From Siphlonurus alternatus (lineage: Eukaryota; Arthropoda; Insecta; Ephemeroptera; Siphlonuridae), in contig OX463778.1 of NCBI GenBank assembly GCA_949825025.1, forward strand, positions 37,959,194 to 38,023,193: a stretch of DNA of 64,000 nucleotides. Direction: 5' to 3'. Position 1 is the stretch's first letter. Each line of letters begins with the position of its first letter. The position numbers were made by a program, and so were the translations under genes. This document shows positions 52,481-64,000 of the stretch, piece after piece. The notes under the pieces are model-generated. The model ran no database searches. It was not told where the DNA came from and was given only the letters and a program-made list of their open reading frames with translations.

Positions 52481-54654
52481 TTTTTATATTATACACATTA
52501 AGAAGTATAAAAATAATTATTACATAAAATTTTATAAAAAGTAATAAAAACAGAATTATTAATATATAAGTTTTATAAATATCATTAATTAAAAACTTTT
52601 TGTATAATGTAAATAATAAAATTAAAAAAAAAAGTGAGAATGAGAGAGAGCGATAAAAAAGATTTGACCAGTAAAATATTACAACTTTATATTTTTGCTC
52701 TTTACTGAAAAGTGGCTGCTACTATACGTCTTGATGAGAGAATGATATTCATACGTGGAAAAATATTCTCGTTAGTGAGTCATGACGTTAATGACGAAGA
52801 AGGGGGCTGTGATGTGTCTAAAAAAAATATGTATGTCGAGAAAGAAAAGTTGACGGTAAAGGATACTTTATGAATATGCGAGGCTAGTGGTGAGAGAGAG
52901 AGAGAGAGCAAGCAAGCGAGCAAGGGAAGCTTAGAAAGGATTTAAAATGAAGGAAAGGGACATTTGCGGAGAAAAGTTACTCTTGTGTAATGAGTGAGTG
53001 TGTTACAGAGATAGCACCACAGTATAACGTTATAAGAGTTTGAGATGAGAACAAAATTTAAATATTTTTTGAATAAATAATTGATTTTGATTTAAATCTA
53101 TAAAATTAGTGGACTTCTATATACTCATAATAGTTTTTTTTCTCATGAAATATGTAAAAAAAGTTATTAACTTATTCATATAGAACTTGTTCACATTAAC
53201 TTTATATAATGTACTTTTCATCTTCTATATTTAATTTAAGGAAGAATATTTTCCATTAAATCTTTCATTGTTTGATCAGATTTTATAAAGAGAGAGAGAG
53301 AGAGATTTCTCAAGTGAATATTTTTTACTGCTCTTCAAGTCGAGAAATATAACCTGAAAGTGAGGGCTACAAAAACGTTTGGATCTCGAGTGCTCGGAAG
53401 ATAAAATTTGCATTTTGCTTGGAAGCTGATTGAGTCTGCTGGATTCACTGAGCTTAGGGGGTGGTTTCGGGTAGGGGGTGTGCAATTCATGACAGATACC
53501 ATGCAGCTAAGAAAGCCAACAACGCCCTTTAGATTTTATAAAAGCAGAAAAACGAGTCAGAAATAATAAAGTGATATTTTATGTTAAATACGTTATGAAA
53601 ATATTTTGAAATTGAATGATGGTTCATATATAAACAAATAAATACGTATTTTCAGTTATTAATGAAGAATTTATTTATAGCAAAAGGTATTAAAAAATTA
53701 TACAGTTAAAAAAAAATTTTTTTTTTTCACCTAGTACATAAATATTTAACACATGATATTTTAAATAATTTTAAAATCGTGCATTTGTTTAAATATTAAC
53801 AACTTTAATGTGTATTTTGGAATATTTTATTCCATCGCCAGTCTTTACAAAGTTTTAAGTTAATGCCATATTATAAAACATTTATTTTTTTTTCTTCAAT
53901 TAGATTATATAGAAGGAATATATTTTGTAAGAGTCGCACAGAAATAAGAAGAAAGTTTGGTTTGAGTTTTGGTTTCGTTGCTGAGTATACTTATTTCTTG
54001 TGTAACGTTTCTGCCTATCAAAAAGAAGCAACGAAAACTGCTTGAGAGCTAACCAGTCAGCCATCTATATAACATACAACTTAAATAAAAGTTCTTTTAA
54101 ACATCGCATGTCTTTAGATTCGTTTACCTTATTAAGTAACTTTTCTTGCTTATACTTTAAAACTGCTGCTGCTTTTAGATGAATAAATAATAATCATGAC
54201 AGAATTTTATATTATAAAATTAACTCAAAAAGTTTTAACTCCATGTAAATATTGATAACTATTAATCCAAAAAAACTTTTATATAATATACGTTTAATAT
54301 TATATTAATGCTAAATGTATGTTTTAAAATATACAATTTTAGCACATACACCAAATAATGTAACAAAAAAATGGATTCAGATAAGCACAATTAATTATCT
54401 TACATTGTATATTTAATTTAACCGCTACAAAACTACTGCAAATTATATAGGAACAATTTATTGTACCAGGCTTTTTTAAGTAAAATTTACTCTCATGACA
54501 CTGCAAAGAATTTTTTGGGGAAAATTTTTGACCTTTCCATTTGTAGTGTCAATTTTAAATTTTTCAGGAAGATTAATGATAATTATGTTAATATCACCTC
54601 ACTTAAGTTCCAGATTGTTTTAAAATTATCAAAGAAAAAAAATAGTCTCTTTCC
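52481..54654. other. AT-rich stretch with (GA)n tracts
   Basis: GA dinucleotide tracts lie at 52892-52908 and about 53289-53305 and could bind GAGA-type factors. A GC-moderate patch at about 53340-53520 carries a 69-codon minus frame of no known identity. Otherwise nothing is seen. Confidence 0.35.
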
Positions 54655-54895
54655 GGACCGCCCGGCCATGACCTAACAATCCATCACAGCATTTACCTAG
54701 TTATGACTGAGGAAACCATGGAAACTTCAGTCAGGATGGTCAGCAATTGATGGAGGATGTCTTTAATCACCTCTAGTATGTATAAGTGAGTTTTCTTGTT
54801 GATAAAATCAGGCTTAACCTGGGATCGAACTCACGATCATCCGATCAATTGACAGATATATATATACGTTAACCACTGTAGCAAATCCACTGAAT
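54655..54895 (-). mobile_element. tRNA-derived SINE
   Basis: Read on the minus strand, an A-box-like TACAGTGGTTAACG (54867-54880) is followed about 35 bp later by a B box, GAGTTCGATCCC (54821-54832), the internal promoter of tRNA-derived SINEs. The body continues to blocks (AGGATGG, GGAAACC and AAATGC in complement) shared with the fragment at 32.6 kb. The tRNA-like head does not fold as an intact tRNA and contains an AT microsatellite insertion between the boxes, so it is an old copy. No clear flanking duplication was found, and the exact 3' end is uncertain. Confidence 0.7.
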
Positions 54896-56399
54896 TTATC
54901 ACAAGAATGGCATTTCTTTATACATACACGAATTATATAATATTTTATAGTGTAATGAATGACATATTATAAATGATAAACTTGGCATGAAAAGGTTGTT
55001 TCCGTTCCTCCATCCCTCACACGTATAATAAAACAATTTTACAATAAAAGGAAACTTATATTTATTGATTTTTCACGTCAAAACATATCAAAATTAATAT
55101 AAGAAGAAAGTAAAACTAATATTAAATCAAGGTAAAAACTGACATTATTAATATAAAAATTGATTAAGTTTTTTTTAAATCAATTAAAAATGTCACATTT
55201 ACATAATAAAATAAAATATATGATAAATAGACTTAAATATTTTAACAATAAATAATTTTATCTTTTCAAACTAAATATTTCTAAACAATTTATTTGAATA
55301 ATAGAATAGTAATAAAATTAATAATAATTCTTTTAATGATATATAAAATGGTGGACGTGTATATTGAAATCTACAAATAAACTTTCTTTTGTTATAATAC
55401 AGATAAATAACATCTTGTTGTATTATAGAGAACAATAGGAATAAGTATCACGCTACTTTATTGTATATAATACGTCCAGCAACATTATTATTTTCTCAAG
55501 ACACGAAAACTCTCAATAATAGAATGTCTGATATAATAAACAAAAGAAGAGAAGAAAGCGAGGAGAAGATACGTTAGAGAAGAAGTTTACAATCTAAACT
55601 TTTACTAAAACAAAATTTTCTTCTTAATAATAAGCAAGAAGGAGGGGGCAAGAAGAGACCAAGTATAGCAAGAGTTGGCAGGTCTTGCCTATATATACGT
55701 TGTTGCTGCTATATACTGCTTCTCTCTTTCTCAGACTTACTAATTAAAATCTCTGAAACAATACCAGCACAAATCCATCACTTTCCTTCTACCAGGCGTC
55801 ACATTTTAATTAAACCAGAGAAAATATTTCCTTACAACAAGAGCAAAATAAAATATTCATACTATTTTATTACACATTTTTTTAAATTTGATATATGATA
55901 TTATAGCATAATATTGCTTTTTTAAATACATATTATTTATGATATTGAAAAGTGTTATAATTTGTATGATGTTCATAAATATATATTTTAGTATGTATAA
56001 ATTTATAAAATGTTTTATATTTTTAATTATTTTAAAATTAATATATATAATACCGATTATACATATTAAAATTATTAAAATATAAAGTGTATATTATGTA
56101 TTTTATAAACTGCTCTATTTTACTTCAGAATCAATACAGAAAACAAAAATAGAAGAAACGTATACTATAATTAAGCTTTTTAATTATATTAAAACTTAAT
56201 TTAATTACAATTTTATAATCTATTTTTTTATATTTTACGTAAGTGACATATGTTGTTAGTCCTCATCTGAACATAATTATAATGATGATAAACCACTTTA
56301 ATCAATTACTTCTTTGTAAAGTCAAAATACACTTTTGAATCAATTAAAAAAATTCCTTAGCAGCCAAGCAACTTTGTATTATGATACCCTAAGAGAGAG
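54896..56399. other. AT-rich non-coding stretch
   Basis: No supported gene. A less AT-rich patch at about 55550-55800 shows no convincing frame. Confidence 0.4.
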
Positions 56400-56870
56400 A
56401 GAAAGTTAAAAGAGTTTAGGGACCACTCGGTCGTATCTCAAGTACTCTCCAGGGAGTAAAGCAAACTAAAAATGTCTGGCTAGGTAAACGGACACATTGT
56501 ATAGAAGTCTTGACGGTGGTGTATTATTACAATTAGTTGAGTACGTCTCCACGAGCAACGGTGAGGCGCCATCATCGTGCGTGCGCAATCTTCCCTTTCA
56601 ATTTAAAATCACCTCAGCTGACTCCGTCGTCCAGCCGACGTCGTCTGCTCTACATCCCCCCTCCTCCTCCCACGCTCTTCTCATCAGCACATGAAAGGAA
56701 GGAGCTCTGAAAAAAGCCCTGATGAGCGTTTTTTATTTTCTTTTTCTCTCAACCCTCTTTTCTCCTGTATGTGTGTCCGTCCACTCACGGCCCTTTTTTC
56801 TCCCTCTTCAAATCCAAACTTCTCTCCACCTCCTCCTCCTTCTTTTTTATTTATTTTTTTTTAACAAGGA
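56400..56870. other. GC and pyrimidine-rich island
   Basis: Includes a 65-codon plus frame (56497-56694, starting with TTG) that reads protein-like (LDGGVLLQLVEYVSTSNGEA, then a serine/proline-rich end) and stops at TGA. AGGCGCCATC is at about 56564-56573. No ATG start and no recognised domain. Candidate exon or regulatory island. Confidence 0.15.
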
Positions 56871-57435
56871 GTCTTGGTGATATAAAAGGCAAGTAATTAC
56901 AAAATGTTCAAATTTGAAGGAGAAGTGGACGTATATAATATAAAAAAGAAACAAGCGGGCACAATTTGCACTTGTTGATGAGAAAAGTCTATGGACAAAG
57001 TTTTTTTTTTAACTGCCACCAACACATGTCGCGTTTTATATTATAAAGATAAAAAAAAAAAAATGCTTGAAAAAATTAATTGAAATTTAAAAGTAATTTC
57101 AATAACTTTTTAGTTTTCTATGATGTGGTTTACAATATTTAACTTTCAATTTTTTTTTGTAAGTAGTAAAATTAAACACTTGACAGTTGACAGTAAATAA
57201 AAACAAATTAGCAAATTATTTCTTGTAATAAAAAAATATTAATATTTTTTTTGAACACTATCACTTTGAGCAAAAATTATATAATTATAAAATACAAGAT
57301 GATTAGGCGTGCATTTACTATTATTATATTTATGTTTGTGGTATTTACATGCTATACACACAGTTTAATAATTGTAACTATATAATGTAATATATGTGCT
57401 TCAATACTTGCATTCTTGCATATATTTCTCCCGAT
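56871..57435. other. AT-rich non-coding stretch
   Basis: No supported features. Confidence 0.45.
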
Positions 57436-57627
<192 letters not shown>

Positions 57628-58369
57628 TAGCAAGATCTGAGCTTTTGATCGGAAAGAGAAAATGAATAAAATTTATTCTGATTTCTTAGAACATATTCCA
57701 CTGCATTTCAATGTTAACTTAGCAGCTGATGTAATCATTTTTAATTTCCAAATATAATATACCATATTACTTATTACAAAACGTCACGTATGCAACGGTT
57801 TTACTTACACTGCATGCATATTGCATATGCAACCTGGTATGGCTTTAACCTAGATAATGACATAATGACCAGCATGCAGTACTATAGCTGCTTGCTCTTT
57901 TTAGCAAGATTGTGCGATGGTTCTGAATGAAATGAGCAGTCAAAGATATATCTTCACCGTCATTTCAGCACATATTGACTGTTTTTTGTCTTATAATTAA
58001 TAATATAAATATAGTAATAATTATGCTGCAAATTTATTCTGTAAAACACATAAATTTCAATTTTTCATTTTATAATTTATAGCTAGTTAGTAACCGGATC
58101 TATATATAAAATTATTTAAAAAAAAAAACTTCATCTCTTGTGGTATATTAAAAAAGTAATAACGAAAAAAAAAAGTTTATACTGAGAGAGTAACATGAGA
58201 GGAGAAAAGGAAATCAAAATTCATGAAAAAGTTTTGAGGAAATAATTTCATTTAGAACTTTATTATTTTTTAGTACTGAAAAAGAGAGAAGGGAGAAATA
58301 AAAAAAAAAAGAGGGAAAAAGGAAAAAACTGAGAGAGGGACTTATGGGGGTTGAGGAGGTGTTCGCAAT
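57628..58369. other. AT-rich stretch
   Basis: No supported gene. It becomes purine-rich from about 58190. Confidence 0.4.
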
Positions 58370-58768
58370 TTATTCGGAAATTTCCTTCATTTCGTTTCAC
58401 CGGACGTTATGAGGGGGGTGTTTTGTGATATTAAGGAGGCAAAGAGTGGGGGGTGGTTGCCCAAGCGACGACGAGAAAAGAGCAAGCTACCACCCCCCTC
58501 CTCCCCGCGACCGTCCTCTCGCGTCTGCCTCGCAACGCCGGCGGGTGGGCAGCGAAGGACTGCAGCGACGTCAGAGGAGCAGATTCAATCAACAAATCTG
58601 AGGAGGCGGTGGAGGATAATTCCACTTCACGCCCTGGTGGTGGTGCTTCAAACTACTTCTCGTCTACGCTTTTATCAGGATTACTTTTTATTGACCATCG
58701 TTTATAAAGTTACTTTTTTATATACAGTGATTATAAGTTTGTTATTATTAGAATTAAATTGGACTTAA
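58370..58768 (+). other. GC-rich island with a 119-codon ATG frame
   Basis: ATG at 58409 opens a 119-codon frame. The first 75 residues are basic and serine/proline-rich (PKRRREKSKLPPPSSPRPSS). The last 30, encoded by AT-rich DNA beyond the island, are hydrophobic (YTVIISLLLLELNWT) and could look like a membrane anchor. A second plus frame (84 codons) and a minus frame (64 codons) are open over the same bases, so low stop density is the likely explanation. Confidence 0.14.
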
Positions 58769-59204
58769 AAGTAACATGAAATAAAAATGACAAAGTTAGA
58801 TGTTTTTATAAACAGAAAATTGTATTATTTATAGAAACATTTTTTTCCCCATCAAATTACTTTCAGCAAAAATTGCAAAAAAAAAAAAAAAAACAAAAAA
58901 AAAACAGTTAAAGCGTGTTTTTAAAAACTTAAAAATTTCATTATTATTATTATTTTTTTTTATAATTGACTTTTTAAAGTCATGAGATTAATTTCAATAA
59001 TGGTCCAACACTATAGCTAATATTTTAAAATTCATTATCCAACTTTTTTGTGTGTGATATAATATGGTCATGGAAATTTTATTACAATGAAGTTTGAATG
59101 CTTTGAGAAAGAGTTTTTAAAATTTAAATATTCACACACAGATACCACAAGGAGTTGGGTTTAGAAGACCATGCCTCATTGTTCTCAGCTTAGATAAAGT
59201 ATCG
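58769..59204. other. AT-rich stretch with poly-A
   Basis: An A homopolymer of about 17 at 58877-58893. No gene is supported. Confidence 0.45.
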
Positions 59205-59318
59205 CTACTGTCTACAAACTAGTAAAGCATGGCGAACGAAGCAAGCAAGATGTTTTCCCCGCGGATTCTGTAGCTTTGATTTAGAGCTACTCGCGGTGCA
59301 CATCTTGAGGTCGCTTAC

Positions 59319-59438
59319 TTCCAGCGTGTTGTATAATATACGCCTCCTCCTTCTCGTCGTTCTAGTGGAGGTCCAGTGCTCGAGTTGCAGCCACAAATCT
59401 TCCCTTCCCCCCCTCCCTCCGCGTCGCAAGAAACTTCA
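59319..59438 (-). other. Candidate 120-nt exon
   Basis: On the minus strand a strong acceptor (TTATTATTTTCTTGTTAG) is followed by 120 nt of GC-rich sequence and a donor (CTGGAA then GTAAGC, plus coordinates 59313-59318). One frame is open throughout and includes EVSCDAEGGGEGKICGCNSS and then TGPPLERREGGGVYYTTRW. Another frame extends past the donor (74 codons to 59205) in a different register. Glycine-rich and unrecognised. The paired splice signals are good, but the content may still be a stop-poor island. Confidence 0.2.
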
Positions 59439-59988
59439 CTAACAAGAAAATAATAAATTAAACTAAAGATACTTTTTTAATGTAATATAAGAATAACATA
59501 AAATTGTTGTATGCGTATATTTTATAAATTATTTTATTATGTTAATTAATTTTATAAGAGTTAAGAGAGGTATGTTATTATATCATTTTTTTATGAAAGT
59601 TTTAACCTAATTCCTATGATTTTCTTACTATTTTAATACTGATAAAATGAGCCGTGAAAGTAATGTTGATGTATTATATAAGTAACATTTTACTAATAAT
59701 ATATGTGACTGATTTTTTTAAATGGTTCTCAATCTAAAGTAGCATATATTTTTTATGCGTCTTAATACATTAAATTAAATAGTATACTTGTACAATATAT
59801 TACTATGGCAATGATACTGCACAACTATTGAAATCTTTACCTCAATTTAATTAATAATTCTACATGTAAAATATAGATCAAAATTAAAACTCATCATTTA
59901 TCAATGAAGATGTTAAAAAAAGTCAAATTTCTTTAAAGCTCATTTTCTCATATGTTAGGATATAATTAACGCCTTTATGACTTTACAG
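59439..59988. other. AT-rich non-coding stretch
   Basis: No supported features. Confidence 0.45.
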
Positions 59989-60082
59989 ATGGAGTGACGG
60001 AGGAGGGCGGAGGTCAGCGAGTGACCGGTGGGGACGCGGCTACAGTCGTGGACAACAGGTGGCTAGCGGACGAGACATATAG
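59989..60082 (+). other. Candidate 94-nt exon
   Basis: TAATTAACGCCTTTATGAC, then TTTACAG, provides a branch-like site and acceptor ending at 59988. The segment ends TATAG before GTGCGTACG, an acceptable donor at 60083. One frame is open end to end (GVTEEGGGQRVTGGDAATVV, then DNRWLADETYR), with split codons at both borders; the other two frames contain stops at the start or end. AT-rich sequence changes abruptly to GC-rich sequence at the acceptor, as at a true exon edge, but GC richness continues past the donor to about 60140. Not recognised. Confidence 0.22.
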
Positions 60083-60794
60083 GTGCGTACGTGCCACCAC
60101 TGGCCAGCCATACAAGCAGGGGGAGGGGGGGGGGGCGTGAGAAAGAAGCGATCTCGCAATGTATGTTATCTCAGCTAGAGGGTTATTAATTAGTCTTAGT
60201 CAAACAATAAGTATATTTAAGTTTGATTTGTGAAGTATGTAGTATCGCATTGTAATGCAAGTACAGTTTACATGTGCTGCCAATCATGACAACATGCCTT
60301 GATGTACTGAACACGCTATCTTAATGTTTTAATTGTTTTATGTTTCTAGTTAGATTAGCTTTGCATTTATATTAACGTACAGAGCCATTAATTGGTGCAG
60401 AGCGTACTAAATTTGATTGCGACTGTAATATATTATAGACTAAAATAATTTAATTCATTTATTTTCTTTTATCATAGTGAAGGTGAATGAATTTGCTTAT
60501 AATTTTTAAACAAAAAAGTATCAAAATTAATGAATGTTTTATTACTTTTCGTGTTATTATTTATGATAATTTGACGCTGCAGAATTAATTAATGGCAGAA
60601 AGTTAAATCATGAATGTTTTAACTGAAAAAAATAGAAATATCAAATTCTTTGCCTACTTTTTCAGCTATATAGCTACTAATTATACTAAGAATTTAATGA
60701 GAATTGCATCGAGACAAAATTTAACGAACCATACCTTGTTAATTGTACTGTACCTTCTAATTGCATTATGCTGATGCATGCAATACAAACGAAT
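60083..60794. other. GC tail then AT-rich stretch
   Basis: GC-rich to about 60140, with a G run of 11 at 60125-60135, then AT-rich with no supported gene. Confidence 0.4.
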
Positions 60795-60806
60795 AATATT
60801 AAAATT

Positions 60807-60947
60807 GATTTTTTACATCAGCTTTCGTGTTCCACCTTGGCGCCACAGTATAAAATAGCGATATTCGATATATACTGTGGCACCAAGGTGGAACACGAAA
60901 GCTGATGTAAAAAATCAACAATCGACCCCTTGAAAACTCACCTAAGC
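60807..60947. mobile_element. Hairpin insertion flanked by 12-bp direct repeats
   Basis: AATATTAAAATT occurs at 60795-60806 and again at 60948-60959, as expected of a target-site duplication. The 141-bp insert starts with one arm of a 48-bp near-perfect stem (60805-60852 with 60871-60918) around an 18-nt loop. Only a few positions differ between arms (for example TTGGCGCC against TTGGTGCC). About 29 bp of unpaired sequence (ending CACCTAAGC) follows the stem before the second repeat. The asymmetric tail and long duplication are unlike a typical cut-and-paste MITE and closer to a retroposed hairpin RNA. A microRNA-like precursor is an alternative. Confidence 0.7.
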
Positions 60948-60959
60948 AATATTAAAATT

Positions 60960-61559
60960 ATTAAATAGTTTTACAATATTGTGTCAATGTGTATATTTAA
61001 AATGAATATTATTTCCGTACACCGTCATCAAATAATGCAACGACATATAAATATATTCGTTAAGTTTTATTTTTTGAATTTTTTATGCATGGCATGTTAA
61101 ATTTCTTGAATCAATTGAAAGTTTTTTTTTTTCATCATTGACAAAAACGACATAATAGTATATAAAGATTTTTCATCCATGATCAAAATATGAATTAACT
61201 TTAACACTCAATTATGTGGTTATAATAGACCCCCCTTTTATTATTGTAAACGATATTTTCTATATACCTGTAGCACCCTTAAATATTTTTTATACAATTT
61301 ATACCTGCAATATAAATATAAATTTATACCGCGCACCTCAATCACATTTAAAAAAAAAAAAACATCGAGTATAAAAAATATCTTAAGAGGGGAAAAAAAA
61401 CTACATTAATTTTACTAAAAGCTTATAAAATTATAATTAATTAAATTTAAAAATATATTTTAAAAAAACACACTTTTTTATTCGTATATTTTTTAATGAG
61501 TTACAAAATTAATTAAAATACATAAAAAAGTAGTTGATTTTTTTAATTTAAACAAAACT
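60960..61559. other. AT-rich non-coding stretch
   Basis: No supported features. Confidence 0.45.
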
Positions 61560-61745
61560 CATTTTCCCGTGATTGTCATCATGGTGTGTGTAAGCTACCC
61601 ACCTCCCTCCCCATCTCTCCTCTTTCACACGAGCGTGGTGTAACAAGCAGCAGCAGCAAGCATCGCTTAAGTTACCTTCTCACACTATATAAGGCGAAAG
61701 ATAATTAACCTAACTCTATTGATTTAATACTTACCTAGAACCTTA
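61560..61745. promoter_or_regulatory. Small GC island with TATA-like box
   Basis: A C-rich patch, an AGC trinucleotide run (about 61650-61661) and CTATATAAGG at about 61686-61695. On the minus strand CTAGGTAAGTA is an ideal donor sequence at about 61728-61738. No frame links these signals, so promoter status is speculative. Confidence 0.12.
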
Positions 61746-64000
61746 GAGAAGACGAGGAGGGTATACAAAACACCACGTATATGCAACGTTATTATACTTG
61801 TATATGCATGTTTATGTTAAGATGCTTGATAAAACTGGAAACCAAGCGTTATAATCTTCTTGTTTTTCTCACAAAGATTATTTATAATTACAAATGTTTT
61901 GTTTTCTATTTTTTTAATTAATGGTGATATAAAAAAAAAGAACAAAAGATTACAGAAAATATATTGAAAAATTAATAATATTTTTAAAATTTGGGTGGAG
62001 AAAATAATTGCGGAAACTACGACGCGTTTTAATAATGCGAGATATGATGGAAGTGCACACATTTTTTACTCCGACAGTCAACAATATTTTCTCCTAAATA
62101 TTAGTGCTGCCACAGACTATTATTAATACGTATTTTCGTCCCTAATTTTTATATGAATATAAAATATATAGAAATTAATATCTTTATAAAAATCTTATGT
62201 ATAATATATATAATTATATATAAAGATTTATGAGAACATAAAAAAGGCAGAGATATCACGAGATTGAAAATGAAAAGTAACAGTCTACGAATCAGTTTGA
62301 AATAAAAATTAAATTGTTATTGATGTATTGATTATCTATTATCCAAGCAGTCAGTAAAAAGTATATAAAAGAGATATTCCACCTTAAAGTTCTGTATATA
62401 GCACATTGGGACCAGGGTCTCAAAATTTGCTCATCCGTGTACACTTTCTGCACTAGATTTCCTTATGTCCAAGTGTAGCAGTAAACTTACATTGCGACTG
62501 GTTTACGAACAGAACTATTAATTATAGAAAAAAAAAACAGGTTTCATTTTAAAAATCTTCTTTTTGAATTTAAATTAATAATATTATATTTTTCTGTAAA
62601 GTTTAGATTTGAAGATGAACGTTAAAGTTTCGGTTCCTTCCGGAGGGATTCTTTTAATTGTTCAACTGTATGCTTCTAACGTTTGAAAAGTTGCCTACCA
62701 AGTAAGGGGTTGAGTTCTAAGGATGTTTGAAAAGGGGAAGGGAGAAATAAAAAAATCGAAGCTTGCTCCTGTAATGGCTCCTAAGTACTTTTCCCTTAAC
62801 GTTTTCTGAAACTTGACAATTATAAATGTAGATTTTTAGATGAAAAATTTTAAACTGTCTTGTATTGACGCTGCAGAGAATTTTGTGTCGTTTACAGAAG
62901 AACATCCTTGCTAAGAGCTTTCTGAAAGCTTGTTGTGTGAAGTAAAACATAGAATTTAACCTTCATTGTACGCTCTACGGTACAGCATATAAGGCCGTGT
63001 ATGAACATCTCATTCTCCTAAAACCTCTCCATCCGTAAAGCCACAAAAAAGATTAAAACATATAAAAAAAAAAGCTTGTTTCTAGTATATAAGCTCCCCC
63101 TTAAAAAAAAAGATGAAAAGAAAATGAGTTGGAGAAAACCACCATAAAAGAGAGATCAAGATGAGAATATTATATTTTAAATCTCAAAAGCTTGGAATTT
63201 TATATCTAGACTTTGTTCTATATACAGTATGAAGAATATTCATTTTCAATAATATGTTGGAATTTTTTTATATGATTAACACTTTATACTTTTAATTTCA
63301 TGCAGATTGTCATTCATTTTTAAGCTGTAGACCAGCTTCAAAGTTATTTAATGGAATTGTAGTAATGTTAAAATTTCCATCAGTCGTCATATTATGCAGT
63401 TGAATATCTTGCATTGTAATTTCTAAAGTGTATGATGCATTGTCATGCATTGTAGATTTTGAAGTGAATAGCTAAAAGAAAGATAGAAGGGAATTTCAAC
63501 CTAAACAGTTGAGATAAGAGGTTCAAAATCCCTTCAATATGACATGATTAAATGCAATAATACATTCAAAGAGTTTTATAAACTTTTTTATTACTATTAA
63601 TATGAATGTATTATACTGTTATATTGTTTGAATATAAAGTTAATGTGCAGCTTTGTATATTCGCACGCATATTTAATAAATTTAGGGAGTTTGGTGACAA
63701 TAAATCAATACAAAATATATTGATACGCTAATAAGTACACATTTTATGTCAAACATGAAGTTCATTTTATTACCAATTAGAACAATTGCATTACGATGTA
63801 CATGCGCGGCTATATGTTAGAAATTTTAAAATCTTAATTTATTCTTTGTCTAATTACAAGAATAATATAATATGCTGTAATACTGCATTGTCGTATGTCC
63901 AGACAAACTATATTTCAATTTATTCTATATAAATAAAAAATACTTATGAATATTATGAAACAACGTATTATTAATCTTAAAACTAATTAAATTTATTAAT
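61746..64000. other. AT-rich stretch to window end
   Basis: No gene is supported. A 77-codon ATG frame on the minus strand (62717-62950) encodes a basic, phenylalanine-rich peptide (MFYFTQQAFRKLLARMFFCK and onward) in sequence only slightly less AT-rich than its surroundings. It is unrecognised and listed only for completeness. An 81-codon hydrophobic frame at 61817-62062 is probably random. Confidence 0.35.

Noticed and set aside
54821..54880. A functional tRNA gene
   Set aside because: A and B boxes are present, but the cloverleaf is not intact and an AT repeat interrupts the head, so a SINE fits better.
61686..61695. TATA box proving a promoter
   Set aside because: TATA-like strings are expected often in DNA this AT-rich, and no linked transcript or frame was found.

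Overview
The window is eukaryotic, very AT-rich, and almost entirely non-coding. Nothing in it looks bacterial: there are no operons, ribosome-binding sites, long open frames, rRNA or tRNA genes, or CRISPR arrays. It holds long AT microsatellites, a 48-unit ATTT array, hairpin-type miniature transposons, a tRNA-derived SINE copy with a related SINE-body remnant, and short GC-rich islands in an AT-rich background. This suggests an invertebrate, most likely an arthropod and perhaps an insect. No marker gene lets me name the species. No complete protein-coding gene can be supported. The longest ATG-started or open frames are about 60-125 codons, none recognised, and most lie where GC content makes stop codons scarce.

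The clearest content is repetitive. (1) Three 322-323 bp fold-back elements (11104-11426, 12324-12645, 30488-30810) each carry two TGACGTCA palindromes at conserved offsets. (2) There are two large, near-perfect palindromes. One has 395-bp arms (16051-16445 and 16523-16917) and sits beside a long TA tract. The other has 694-bp arms (22919-23612 and 23657-24350), is centred on a TTAA-bounded fold-back element, and has an older diverged half-copy just upstream. (3) Smaller hairpin elements lie at 20532-20613, 39989-40140, 40208-40352, 42724-42863 and 60807-60947; the last is flanked by 12-bp direct repeats. (4) A tRNA-type SINE on the minus strand (about 54655-54895) has a related fragment at about 32600-32680. 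(5) Simple repeats lie at 9810-9844, 15905-16050, 29080-29269 and 57436-57627.

Scattered GC-rich islands of 100-900 bp occur at about 1.4, 2.0, 2.65, 4.0, 6.5, 14.4, 17.8, 25.0, 25.7, 28.6, 34.7, 41.3, 42.2, 44.9, 47.0, 50.9, 51.6-52.4, 56.6, 58.5, 59.3, 60.0 and 61.6 kb. Some carry motif clusters (GATA, CCAATCAG, GGCGCC, AGCACC). Some contain open segments bounded by splice-like signals, best at 43706-43810, 59989-60082 and 59319-59438 (minus). They are best treated as candidate regulatory or promoter islands, or as isolated exons. The stretch probably represents a long intron or intergenic region. Conservation or RNA data would be needed to settle any of these calls.
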